From Hepsetus odoe (lineage: Eukaryota; Chordata; Actinopteri; Characiformes; Hepsetidae), in assembly GCA_017165825.1 (NCBI GenBank), contig CM029367.1, positions 21,798,739 to 21,862,738 of the forward strand: DNA of 64,000 nt, written 5' to 3'. The notes under the pieces were generated by a model. That model searched no databases and was not told the DNA's origin. It saw only the letters and a program-made list of their open reading frames with translations. This document shows, one piece after another, positions 11,690 to 21,905 of the stretch (the first letter of the stretch is position 1; the number at the start of each line of letters is the position of its first letter). The translations under genes and the position numbers were made by a program.

Positions 11690-11768
11690 CTGTAAAGGAA
11701 AACTGCTTATCAAGCGATCCGACACCTGTCCACAACTCAAACACAGCCGCACTGCCTTCTTTACTTAC
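11690..11768 (-). other. neurog3: neurog3 5' UTR intron (79 bp)
   Basis: On the minus strand, GAAG followed by GTAAGT (donor at 11768-11767) and TTTTCCTTTACAG (acceptor ending at 11690) bracket 79 bp. The exon then resumes with G and the ATG. Neurogenin genes commonly have one intron in the 5' UTR with all coding sequence in exon 2, so this fits the family. It is inferred from splice motifs, not transcripts. Confidence 0.75.
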
Positions 11769-11897
11769 CTTCAGACAGCAGCTCTCTTCCAGGGTAGGGC
11801 AGTCCTGCTGAAGTGAGTTAGATGCGCCTTGCTGATGAGCACTACATACATCTGCACACACAAAAGGCAGGTGATGCTCTCCTGGATCATTTGTGCT

Positions 11898-11957
11898 CCT
11901 TTTATCTTATCTGGACTGTACAGACCAATTGCGCCGGTTGAAAAAAGGGGGGCCAAT
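11898..11957 (-). promoter_or_regulatory. neurog3: Putative neurog3 core promoter
   Basis: On the minus strand the order is ATTGG (plus CCAAT at 11953-11957), ATTGG (11925-11929), then a TATA-like GATAAAAG (11899-11906). Spacing fits initiation near 11870 and a short non-coding exon 1 ending at 11769. Confidence 0.55.
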
Positions 11958-12035
11958 CAGGGCGCTCTTAATTCTACTGCGCATTGCTCGGTTTGCGCAC
12001 ACGCACAAACAAGCGCGTCTTTTCTTTTTCTTCAT

Positions 12036-12036
<1 letters not shown>

Positions 12037-12097
<61 letters not shown>
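12037..12097 (+). repeat. (CT)n microsatellite, about 30 units
   Basis: Uninterrupted CT dinucleotides lie about 80 bp beyond the CCAAT boxes of the neurog3 promoter. On the neurog3-sense strand this is a GA repeat. Confidence 0.97.
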
Positions 12098-12099
<2 letters not shown>

Positions 12100-12102
<3 letters not shown>

Positions 12103-14640
12103 CTCTTTCTTCTGGGGGGAGGGGGGAGTGTGTCAAGGAAAACTTTGATCCATACAAACGAAAGATGCTCCAAGAGCTTTTAGAGAACGTCTGTAGAGCA
12201 AGACTGAGCGCAGATGCTCCTATCTGTGTGATACCAGGCCGATTTGATCATAATTTGCAGATTATTCTTTGACACGTACTTAGGAAACCTTCATTACTTG
12301 TGTTGAGCATGTGACTTATGTAACGATAAATGATGGAATGATTTGTGATCAGAATGTGCAACATATTTCCAAAATGACATTTCCCTTCGTCACCACTTCA
12401 TAAAGACGTGGGCAGCTTCTGGGATCAACCACAAGTAAAGTTTCAAGGTCACTAGAATAAATGAATAGCCCACCTTTAAACTGTCCTCCACCAAAGATGA
12501 ATTTTACTCAAAGTCAAATGCACTTTCTGGGGATGCCGCCATTGTGCGCACACAAAAAACCTCCCTTCTTTTGAGCGCAGAGAAGAAGCAGACAGAGTGC
12601 TTTTGACGGACTCATTTTAATATATGATGTGTATGAGCCATGCCACTAATGATCCGCACAATAAAGGTCCTCATGTCCAGAAGGATCGCGAGCCACAAGC
12701 GTGCGCACTGGTGTCTCCAACTGGAGTTTACTGCAGGCCAGTGCGCGCACAGTGCGGAGTCGCCGTGGCGCAGAGTGCAGCCCCAGACATGAATGATTGC
12801 CCCGAGTTTACTCTTCGCCACAAGTCTTGATAAATCTTACTTTATTGGAGAGAGCCCAGCGTGTTCCTGTGGACGAAGCGTGTTTGCCATGGTCCGGGTC
12901 TCCGCAAAAGCGCTCATCAACAGTCTGACTAAATATGTATTTTGTAGGATATCTGATAACCATATGCTTTCAATAAACTGGACAAATAAGGCAGGGAGAT
13001 AGGGGAGGGGGAGGTCGTCGTGCTGTTGTAAAAGGCTCGAAATAATCCAAAGTAAACCAAATCCCACCGCTTTACAAATAACAAGTGATGCCAAACCTAT
13101 ACTCGGACAGGTGTGAGTTTGGAGCTGTCAGTTTTTGGCCTCCGATGTTTTCTCCCTCTCCCTCTTTTTTTTTATCAGTGTGTAATATCCTGCTTGTTAT
13201 GCAAAGTATGGGCAAACACGAGCGAGCAGTTGCTGTGGAAATCTCAGATATCGACAAAGAGTGGCTCCGAAAGGCGATTTAACAATATTTAACAATAAAC
13301 GAGACTTGGGAGAGCAGGTGATACCTGCCCTCGCCTTCTTGATTAATACTTCCTCAACTACCCCACTTTACAATCTGTTGTAATTATTTATTAAACGAAA
13401 TCTATTTGTTATTATTTTAGCAAACAGAAGTACCAGGTGGGGCTTTATTTTCATCCTCAGCTTTTGTTTGAAGGGCATTTGAAGAGGGCAATCAAAGACT
13501 AAAAACTCGCTGACCAGCTTTTTGCCATCCATTTGTCCTAAACTGCCAGACAAGCTATTGAATTCTTCCCTCTTGTTCAGACCAGGGAAAAGGCTGCGCA
13601 TAAAGAAGGAAAAAAAAGGAAACTTCGCTCCGGAGGAGAAAAAAAAACAACTTAAAACATTTAATTGCAACCCGGATGCCATATGTACACCTCTTGTAAA
13701 AACTCGGCTCTTTTGTGAGGTAAAACGTGCGCTTTTGGAGACGTGTGCGCTTTTGGAGAGGTGTGCGCATCAAGACCAGAAGGATCTTGAGTACACTTCT
13801 TGGAAGAAGTAATGCTAGTTTAATGTGCTGTTGAAGCTCTTTTTAGAGTCCTCCCTTTGTGCTATAACGCATATGCTTGTGATGACCGAATACACCAATT
13901 ATAAGTGAATGGCCGGGAGCTCCTTGGTAAACCCCAATTCCGCTTCAGCAATTAGGGTCACGCAGATAAATCAAGCTCAGGCTTTGTGAATGGGCAAGTT
14001 CAAGGCACAGGCTTTAAACAGCGGGCCCCATTAGAGTGGTGCGGACCCACTGTGGTGAACGTGGCACTGCAAAATATTGATATATTTACGCTGACGTGTA
14101 CACCCAAAAACACACAGGGCCAGACTGAGCCGGACACATTTATAGCTTCATTATTTGTCGCATTTTATCATGGAGCTTTTTTATATTCGGTGCAGCTGCA
14201 CTGAATGCTATTGATATGATGAATATTATCACTGTGCTTGGGTAACACAAAATCCTCAAGTGTCAGTATTAAATATTTAGTGCTTTCAATTCATAAAAAA
14301 TAAGCAATTTTTTTTTAGACCAGGATGAATCCTTTACTTTTAGATTTTCTCTTGTAAGCTAATCAGAACACTATAATAATAAATGAAATAATAATGGCAG
14401 GAAAGTGGATACCAGTTGAGAAACAGTTTGTGAACCTGTAAAGCCTTTAAATGTTCGGGGTTTTTTTTGTTTGTTTGTTTGTTTAATTCTTCACATCGAC
14501 CGCAGTTGATTGGTTCTTTATGAAATTTACAAAAGCTATGGCGTAACTCCAAAGAATCCAAATACATCCTTTGTTTTAAAGAGAAGACAATGAAAAGTTG
14601 AAGACTGCACCAAGAATTCTAAAGAATTGTATTATTTTGG
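12100..14640. other. Repeat-poor non-coding block upstream of neurog3
   Basis: About 2.5 kb without recognisable transposons or coding exons. It is locally GC-richer (12650-12800) and has an inverted E-box-like pair CAGGTGATACCTG at 13315-13327. Its position upstream of a tightly regulated developmental gene makes it a candidate cis-regulatory region. That is an inference; conservation cannot be tested here. Confidence 0.35.
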
Positions 14641-14719
14641 TCTTACTGACCACAAAAAGCAAAACACATTTAGCAGACACTTTTGCGCTGAGTGACTTCC
14701 AGGTTTTCCAGCACTGACT

Positions 14720-15190
14720 CCATGGGAAGGTGTGCTGTGGTATCTGTCCCCAGGAGGTGCAAAGGGGTGTCGAGGGATATTTTGTTTATCATTCACATCC
14801 CTCAGATTTTCAATCGGATTCAGATCTGATGAATTTGGAGGGCAAGGTCATTGTAACATTTCCCAGAGCATCTCACTTCCTCTGTTGACGAGCCTTCATA
14901 AATTCTTCTTGGCTCCACTTCTTTACTAGATAAATAATATGTATAGCCAGTTTTCCACAGGTTGCGGAAAACAATTATGATTCATTATATCTGGCCTGTT
15001 CTTCCCTTGCTCAGTGCATGTTGTTGGTATTTTTAAAATGGGCGAGCATGAGCACTTTGACTGATCCATGACCACAGTGCTTCACTTGCAACTAGCTTCA
15101 CAGCACTTTCTGACACATTTCGAATCATAGCTAGCATTCGCTTCTCCAGCAATTTGTGCTACAGTAGCTCTTTAAATTATCCTGTTGCTG
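14720..15190 (-). mobile_element. Degenerate Tc1-like transposon (20-kb family)
   Basis: The minus-strand relic matches part of the fish Tc1-like family seen more fully at 20.1 kb. GGTGTGCTGTGGTATCTG and the following segment with CAATCGGATTCAGATCTG correspond to the C-terminal transposase coding part. Downstream sequence to about 15190 is more degraded. Boundaries are approximate. Confidence 0.6.
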
Positions 15191-15221
15191 GTTCAGTAGT
15201 AGAACTTACTTGGACCACTTT

Positions 15222-15418
15222 TGGTTTTAGCAGACGCTCTTATCCAGGGCAACTTCCATGTCCTAATTACAGGGACAATCCCCCTGGAGCAACTTAGACT
15301 CACAGAGCTTAAGTCTTGCTCAGGGACCCAGTGGTGTTAGTGCTAGAGGTGGGATTCGAACTTGGGACCTCTCAATCCAGAGGCAAGTACCCTACAAATA
15401 GACCACCGGCACCCTGTG
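15222..15418 (-). mobile_element. tRNA-headed SINE, type C
   Basis: On the minus strand the 5' end is tRNA-like (GGTCTATTTGTAGGGTACTT in place of the A-box, then GGTCCCAAGTTCGAATCCCA as B-box). The 3' end is the tail containing AAGAGCGTCTGCTAAA. The same element occurs at 18.07 and 28.73 kb. Confidence 0.8.
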
Positions 15419-16678
15419 TACTAAACACTGCAAGGTGTAAAAGATCTGCAATGATAATGTCTGGTCTCTAACAGCATTATAGCTAGTGATGGCTGTTCAG
15501 TCCGCACCATGAAGCTGTAGTTTTTGGTAGCTCCTGTGTTCAGTCAGGCAGATTGAGCCAGCTATATCAAAATATATCTTTTATATTTTATAAAAGCTAT
15601 ATCTTTTTAGTCTATACCACAGTAACTACTTTCCCAGTTGAAGGATCTGAGGTTACTACCTTTGAGGAACACAACCTCCCCCTGGGCCTCTCCCCTTTAG
15701 ACAAAGCAGAGGCCTCCCCAGGCAGCTAGTTAATTCTGTTGCATGCATAGAGGGCAATTCATAGAACTATGGCTGTTTTTTAACAGCTTTCACAAACCTA
15801 TACTGTTAGAAAGCTGAGCACTACCCCAATAAAAGAAACTGGATCATCAATTAACATCCTTGTGAAGCTACAGCCAGCTTTTTCCTAGCTCTGGCCCTTG
15901 TCTGTCAGTTGGTGCAGTATCTACCGGAAACACAGATTCCATGCTCTTACACTTCAGCTCTAGTGTTACCGTCTCTATCTAACTACACTTACACAGTAGA
16001 ATTACTGCTGGGTGCAGAAGAATCACTATCACATTGGCCCCACTGGCACTGTAAATAACTATTTTTCACAGAGCTATAGATTGGGACGCTGACTCCCAGC
16101 AAAAGCTCTGCCAGAACTGCCATACTGTCTGTATTAATAACTTTTGCCAATATTGCCATGTTTTCTGTGTTGGTACATTGCTAGACAGTTTGACTACTTT
16201 TTGCCTCCACTTCTCCTCATTATGGAAATGCTGCACACATTTCAGGGTTGTATCCAGCATCTTTTACTAATGGATCCATGGTGATCTTCCAGACCATGGA
16301 CCCTTTAGTAAAGACATTTGAAAGCCAATGTACAAATTTGAGTATGAATCTAGCCACCTACATCCAACTTATAAGTAAAAAATCTGAGCAACTGCATTCA
16401 TTTCTGCATTAAAAGCTGTGTGAAAGGCCATGTCTAGGGATATATAATTTGAATTAGAAAATTGGAAATTTTTTAATTTAGAAAATTTGGTGCCTCGATT
16501 TCATGCAATGACCTAGAAGCCTACAGGAAACCCCCTTTGCTTGCGGTAGAAACAGGACAGTTCTGCCAACATACTACGTCCAAATTCACAATTTCCCACA
16601 TATTTCTTTAATATATTAAGGAGAGTGATGGTTTCCTTCAGTAATGAATAAGATTTTTCCTGTTATGCTCAGTTCAAG
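15419..16678. other. Intergenic, no gene seen
   Basis: Non-coding sequence between two SINEs. There are no convincing exons; degraded repeats are possible but not identified. Confidence 0.5.
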
Positions 16679-16692
16679 CTTCAATGTATCAT

Positions 16693-16935
16693 CCATCCAT
16701 TATCTGCCGCTTGTCCCAAACGGGGTCGCGGGGGAGTGCTGGTGTCCAACCCAGCGCACACAGGGCGAGGACGGGGGACGCACCCTGGACAGGTCGCCAG
16801 CCCATCGCAGGGAGGAGCGGGACGGGGACGGCACCTTGCTCAAGGGTACCTCAGGGTAACCCATTGGGAAGGGGTTCGAACCCCCGATCCGCCGATCATG
16901 TGGCTAACACCCTACCCACTAGGCCACCACTGCCC
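16693..16935 (-). mobile_element. tRNA-derived SINE, type A (copy 2)
   Basis: Nearly identical in organisation to the copy at 912-1159: tRNA-like head on the right, GGATGG-repeat L2-like tail on the left. A perfect 14-bp target-site duplication, CTTCAATGTATCAT, flanks it (16679-16692 and 16936-16949). Confidence 0.92.
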
Positions 16936-17218
16936 CTTCAATGTATCATGTATTCCTCATTACTGACGCCTGCTTGTTTCAGTGACAGGAAGAAAACAGC
17001 AGTTCAAGAGAAATTCATGCTGTAGTTGGTGTTAGACACAATTCCTGTAGTCCATCCATTCCATGTAGTCCATCCGTTCCTATAGTGCAGCAAGGATTGC
17101 TGTCGCTGCACTCCCTAAAAGCTTTTCTATGCCTTAGGCAGTTGTAAAAGGTTTATGTGGGAAGCAGCAGTTTTATATTGTCATATACTATATATTATAT
17201 ATTATCTTCTTTCTATAG

Positions 17219-17356
17219 CAGGGGTGTCGAACTCCAGTCATGGAGGGCCAGAGTCCAGCACAATTTGATGATTTCCCTCCTCAAACACACTCACTACACC
17301 CGCTTGTGTGAACCAGGTGTGTTTAAGGAGGAAAATCACCAAATTGTGCTGGACTT
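17219..17356. mobile_element. Foldback hAT-like MITE fragment
   Basis: It starts with CAGGGGTGTCGAACTCC, a terminal sequence typical of short non-autonomous hAT elements in fish. Two internal arms of about 38 bp (near 17252-17289 and 17317-17354) are inverted copies with few mismatches, so the strand can fold back. The right terminus is diverged or lost. Confidence 0.65.
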
Positions 17357-17399
17357 GAAGAATCTCCACATCGCCTCGATGTAAAATTTGGCTTCTTGA

Positions 17400-18060
17400 T
17401 TTCAATGAAGCTACATTTGAATGTGACTAGGTCTTCCAGGACATTGATCACATTAAAATGTTTAATTGAACAAAATCAATTTCAATTTAAAGCTGTTGTC
17501 CCCTGATCTAAGTAGTTGTAGTAGTAGTTGTTGTAGTATGAAAAATGGGTACATATGATAATGGGTAGAGTTAAAAAGACAAGAAGGGAGTAGGAGGAGA
17601 TTTATGATGACAGGGAGAAGTCTTCCTGCTTTGTATTCTCCTGTCTCATCCAGTATTAAAGCAGCACACTCACTTCTTTAATATTGGCAAAGGTTCGAGG
17701 CATAAACGCAAGGAAGCTATGGGCTATGATGAAGTTTTGTTCAAAAATAGCCTAAATTTTAAAATAACTTTACATTTAATTTAATATTTTTATAATTTCA
17801 AAGTTTGTGTAGAAATGAGCTTATAAAATATATTTTGAACTGTAATGAAGGTGTATTCCCGATAGGGGTCGCTAGTACTGTTTTCATTTCTCTCATAGCG
17901 GCGATAACTGGGGTTTTGTTTTTTGTGTTTTTTTATCTACTTTTTTTTTTTTAAATTAAAGAATTTAAAGACTCAAAGTAGTCTCAATCAATTCTGGACA
18001 TAAAAACACTACCTGATCAAGCATTTAGAACACATTACAATTATTATTTTTGTTGTAATT
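17400..18060. other. Intergenic, no gene seen
   Basis: AT-rich sequence with small TAG/TTG trinucleotide clusters near 17515-17540. No coding signal. Confidence 0.5.
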
Positions 18061-18065
18061 ATTAT

Positions 18066-18265
18066 TACATTTACGGCATTTAGCAGACGCTCTTATCCAG
18101 AGCGACTTCCAGGTCCTGATTACAGGGACAGTCCCCCTGGAGCAACTCAGGGTTAAGGGACTTGCTCAGGAACCCAGTGGTGGTAGTGCTAGAGGTGGGA
18201 TTTGAACCTGAGACCTCTTGAGCCATAGGTCTGTAGGCAAGTACCCTCCCACTAGACCACCACCA
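18066..18265 (-). mobile_element. tRNA-headed SINE, type C
   Basis: The best-preserved type C copy. On the minus strand it has TGGTGGTCTAGTGGGAGGG (A-box) and GGTTCAAATCCCACC (B-box), a body with TTGCTCCAGGGGGACTG, and the tail with GAGCGTCTGCTAAATGCC. Its head end abuts the AGT/AGC array. Confidence 0.88.
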
Positions 18266-18267
18266 TT

Positions 18268-18495
18268 ATTAGCAGTAGTAGTAATAGTAGCAGCAGCAGC
18301 AGTAGTAGTGGTGGTAATAGTAGCAGCAGCAGCAGTAGTAGTGGTGGTAATAGTAGTAGCAGTAGTAGTAGTGGTGGTAATAGTAGTAGCAGTAGTAGTA
18401 GTGGTAATAGTAGTAGTAGTAGTAGTAGTAGTAGCAGCAGCAGTAGTAGTAGTAGTGCAAGTAGCAGCAGCAGCAGTAGTAGTAGTGGAAGTAGT

Positions 18496-18527
<32 letters not shown>

Positions 18528-18893
18528 TAATAGTAGTAGTAGAAGTAGTGGAAGTAGTAGTATTAGTAGCAGCAGCAGTAGTAGTAGAAGCAGTAGTAGT
18601 AGTATTAGCAGCAGCAGCAGCAGTAGTAGTAGAAGTAGTAGTAGTAGTAGTAGAAGTAGTAGTAGCAGTAGTAGTAGTAGTAGCAGCAGTAGTAGTAGAA
18701 GTAGTAGTAGCAGTAGAAGCAGTAGTAGTATTAGCAGCAGCAGCAGTAGTAGAACTAGTAGTAGTAGTAGAAGTAGTAGTAGTAGTATTAGCAGCAGCAG
18801 TAGTAGTAGAAGTAGTAGTAGTAGTAGAAGCAGTAGTAGTAGTATTAGCAGCAGCAGTAGTAGAAGTAGTAGTAGTAGTATTAGCAGAAGCAA
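18268..18893 (+). repeat. Long AGT/AGC trinucleotide array
   Basis: About 625 bp of almost pure 3-bp periodic sequence built from AGT, AGC and scattered AGA, ATT and GGT variants, with higher-order blocks (runs of AGT followed by AGC clusters and single AGA or ATT units). Long open frames on both strands (poly-Val/Ala, poly-Leu) are artefacts of the periodicity. Confidence 0.98.
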
Positions 18894-18894
18894 G

Positions 18895-19230
18895 TCAAGT
18901 CAAGTCAAGTCAAGTAGGATTTTATTGTCATTTCAGCCATATATACAGTACACAGTGAAACGAAATAACGTTCCTCCAGGACCCTGGTGCTACACACAAG
19001 ACACGACACAAGACAACATAAGACACAACATAAGACAACACGGGGCAACAAGTGCAGACAAGACAGACATCAACAGACGGCATGACAGACAGTACATTCA
19101 TCCGTGGAGTTCTGCAGTGTTGTGGAACAAAGCAGCCCAGGTATATCACAGTGTAGTAGTGTGGTGGAGCAGCGTTACTGAATTTAAAGTGCAAGAGTGC
19201 AACACGAGATAAATAAATAAATACAGGTGA
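18895..19230 (+). repeat. Dispersed repeat headed by (CAAGT)n
   Basis: It begins with four tandem CAAGT units, followed by AGGATTTTATTGTCATTTC and a unique-looking body. A second copy, inverted, lies at about 57840-58017 and also ends in CAAGT-type units (as ACTTGACTTAACTTGA). Two copies with the same pentamer terminus show a mobile element whose end carries a simple repeat, as in many LINEs and SINEs. The class is not identified. Confidence 0.65.
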
Positions 19231-19274
19231 AAAGTGGACTGGGTTTAACAGTTCAGATATTGGTGGTTTCAGAG

Positions 19275-19480
19275 TTCAGAGTAGTGGTTACGCAGTTGCC
19301 CCAAATCAGAAGACTGTGGGTTCGATTCCCTCACCAGTAGGTTGCCCCGAGGTACCCTTGAGCAAGGTACCGTCCCTTTCACTGCGCCCCGGGCACTTTT
19401 AATAGCTGCCCCCTGCTGCACGTGTGTGTATGTGTTGTGCTGTGCTGCGTTTCACAATGACAAGTGTAGTCACTTGCAGT
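19275..19480 (+). mobile_element. tRNA-headed SINE, type B
   Basis: B-box GGTTCGATTCCC, then GTACCCTTGAGCAAGGTACC, GCTGCCCCCTGCTGCACG and the tail TTTCACAATGACAAGTGTAG are well preserved. The A-box part is diverged (GTAGTGGTTACGC). Confidence 0.87.
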
Positions 19481-19574
19481 AGTGGTAGTAGTAGTTGTTG
19501 TAGTAAAAGTCTACAACATCTTTAGTTCACTGTTCATGTCCGTTCGCACTTTTGTTTACAAGCGATTAACAGTC

Positions 19575-19631
19575 TCAATATGATACTAACTGGATCGGTC
19601 AAACTGACCGATCCAGTTAGTATCATATTGA
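19575..19631. repeat. Perfect inverted repeat, 27-bp arms, 3-nt loop
   Basis: Arms 19575-19601 and 19605-19631 are exact reverse complements around the loop AAC. The left arm begins TCAATATGATAC and ends GGATCGGTCA. It could extrude as a cruciform or fold as an RNA hairpin. It is not part of a transposon I recognise. Confidence 0.97.
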
Positions 19632-19699
19632 ACTGGCCGTTGCTATAGTCAGGAAAAGATCAGCTTAAAGAGACCTTCTTTTATTTTTATAGCATTTTT

Positions 19700-19892
19700 G
19701 TGGGGCAGTGATGGCCTAGTGGTTAAGGATTATAGGGCCCAGGATTGGAAGGTCGTGGGTTCGAATCGTCCCCATCACTGCTCCCTGGGCGCTTCAAACA
19801 GCTGCCCCCTCCTGCACGGTGTGTATGGGTGAAAAGCAGAGGCTGTTTCACTGTGTGCTGTGCTGAGCTTCACAATGATAAATAGTCACTTA
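19700..19892 (+). mobile_element. tRNA-headed SINE, type B
   Basis: A-box GTGATGGCCTAGTGGTTAAG and B-box GGTTCGAATCG are clear. The segment with the AGCAAGGTACC motif has been lost, giving an internally shortened copy. The tail TTTCACTGTGTGCTGTGC is intact. Confidence 0.87.
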
Positions 19893-20094
19893 TGATTGTT
19901 TGGAAATTATACAATTTAAAACGTTTGTATGGTTTTATATTTATATTTTTCCCACCTTTTTGTACTTTTTTTCTTTTAACCCTTTCACAGTCAATCACTG
20001 TGCTTTTAAGGAATAAATCAGCTACAAAGTTGCTGACAGGGGAGGTGAATGACGTTCATTATATTGTTGCAGCACCACTTGCCCAGAGGTTGAA

Positions 20095-20975
20095 TATATG
20101 AAGCAGGAAGTGAATTCTTGAAATTGCTATGTTGAAAGCTGGAAAGATAGAAAAGTTTACAGATGAGGTCAGAGCACAAAACAGCAGGCCTTGTGGGGTG
20201 CTTCCATTATTTGTTGGTACCTACCAAAAAATAATCAAAGTAGCAACAACTAGAAAACCATTAATATGGTAATGGTTGCCCAAGGCACAGTGATGTCTTT
20301 TTTACTTATTTCATAGTGAAAAAAGGTCAATGTTGGCTATGAGAAAAAGTGTCATCACATCTTGCTGTGTGGGAGACTGTGTAAGACCAGGCCGGTCACA
20401 GTGTCCAAACTGATCCCTGTCCACTGACATAAGCACCTAGAATGTGCACATGAGCATCAGAACTGGACTGTGGAGCAACTGAAGTAGTGGCCTGATCTTA
20501 ATACTTATGGATGGAGAGTTGTGAATGTACCTGGAGAAGAGATGGCATCATGATGCATCATGAGAGGAAGGCAAGCTAAAGGTGGCAGTGCAATTCTCTG
20601 GGCAATGTTCTACTGGGAATCCTTTAGCCCTGACATTAATGGGAATGTTACTTAGACTTAGACACCACTTACCCAAACACTGCTGCAGACCAAGTCCCCA
20701 AGTACACCCATTCAAAACAATACCATTCCCTAATGGCACGGTCCTCTTTCAGCAAGATAACGTGCCACAACTCTCTGCCATAACATAACATGCCACTCTG
20801 CAACAACCTATCCAGGAGTTTAAAGTGTTGTTACTTTCTAAATACCCCCAGATGCTAATGTAGATGACCATCTATGGGATGTGGCAGACAACTTATTAAC
20901 ATATTGTCAATTACAGCACACCTTCAGAAGAACGTAAACACAATATTAGGCTGGTGGTTTTAATATGCTTGTTGA
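20095..20975 (+). mobile_element. Degenerate Tc1-like DNA transposon
   Basis: Plus-strand relic of an abundant fish Tc1-like family. Recognisable in order are an N-terminal region, GCATCAGAACTGGACTGTGG, the block with GGAGGCAAGCTAAAGGTGGC-like sequence (mid transposase), CAGCAAGATAACGTGCCACA (catalytic-domain coding part), and the terminus AATATTAGGCTGGTGG then TTTTAATATGC. Stops, frameshifts and internal losses make it inactive. Fragments of the same family lie at 14.7, 23.0, 24.9 and 48.4 kb. Confidence 0.8.
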
Positions 20976-21331
20976 GTGTGTGTTTTTACTTCTTAACTCC
21001 ATCATATATGATGGGTCTAACTTGCTTTTTTAATGCATTTGTTCTTGTAACATTCCAAAAGCAACAACTCATTGCTTTGTTCATGCACTGCATTCATTTT
21101 CTTGGCTTAAACAAAAAGTGAATGAGTATATTATTGGTGGCCTTGAATTGCTGGGCTATACTAAACTATACTTTGCAATTGGACAACTGGATCACTTAGG
21201 CTTTGCTTCAAATTTTATTTCTCTACATTTGCTCTACATTTTTTGATGCTCAGCTGTAATGTTGATAAAATTAAACCATCTTCATTCCATGGGCAAACAG
21301 GATTGGTCCTTAATTTACAAAATAATTACAT

Positions 21332-21566
21332 GACGAAAGTGACTATTCTTGTCATTGTGAAACACAGCACAGTGAACCACAACGAAATTACACCTATGCA
21401 TTTAACCCATACACACAAACATGAGCAACAGGGGGCAGCTGTATAGCCCGGGGAGCGGTGACAGTACCTTGTTCATGGTGCCTCAGGGCAACCTGCAGGT
21501 CTGAGATTCAAACCCATGACCTTCTGACCCTGGGGCCAAGTCCCTAACCAAGGCCACCGCTACCTT
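21332..21566 (-). mobile_element. tRNA-headed SINE, type B
   Basis: Minus-strand copy: head GGTAGCGGTGGCCTTGGTTAG, B-box-like ATGGGTTTGAATCTC, GCTGCCCCCTGTTGCTC, then the tail TTTCACAATGACAAGAATAG. Confidence 0.87.
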
Positions 21567-21639
21567 ATCTTGCACAATCATTTTACAAACAGAAAAAAAA
21601 GATTAAATATTTTAATTTAATAAAAAAATTATTACAACA

Positions 21640-21905
21640 TCTTATAATAGCGAGAAACTTTCTCATCATATGATTTAACATCTCGTAATAACTCAGCATT
21701 TTCATTATTACTACATAACATCTGATGACGAGAAACTTTCTCATTATTATCAGTTCAGACCTTATTGTTTATCATTATAATGAGATTCTAAACCATAAAT
21801 ATGAATTTCTCGTTATTATGAGATACGAAGTATTAATAATGTGAAACCGTTTCGTCATAATGATATTTTAGGTCTATAACTGGACAATTTCTCGTTGTTG
21901 TGCTT
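21640..21905. repeat. Cluster of inverted TCTCGTTATTA-type repeats
   Basis: The motif TCTCRTTATTA and its complement recur in both orientations (for example CGAGAAACTTTCTCAT twice, and TCTCGTTATTATGAGA). The segment can form several alternative hairpins. Similar repeats occur widely in fish genomes, but I cannot assign a class. Confidence 0.6.

Noticed and set aside
11907..12272. Open frames across the CT array with Arg/Glu or Ser/Leu repeats
   Set aside because: They are microsatellite translations, overlapping the neurog3 promoter and lacking any domain.
18218..18958. Long open frames of 246 codons (Val/Ala-rich, plus) and 213 codons (Leu-rich, minus)
   Set aside because: They are produced by the 3-bp period of the AGT/AGC array; there is no gene structure or complex sequence.
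19700..19775. tRNA-gene-like A and B boxes
   Set aside because: They are the heads of SINEs, repeated many times with family-specific tails and without a foldable mature tRNA.
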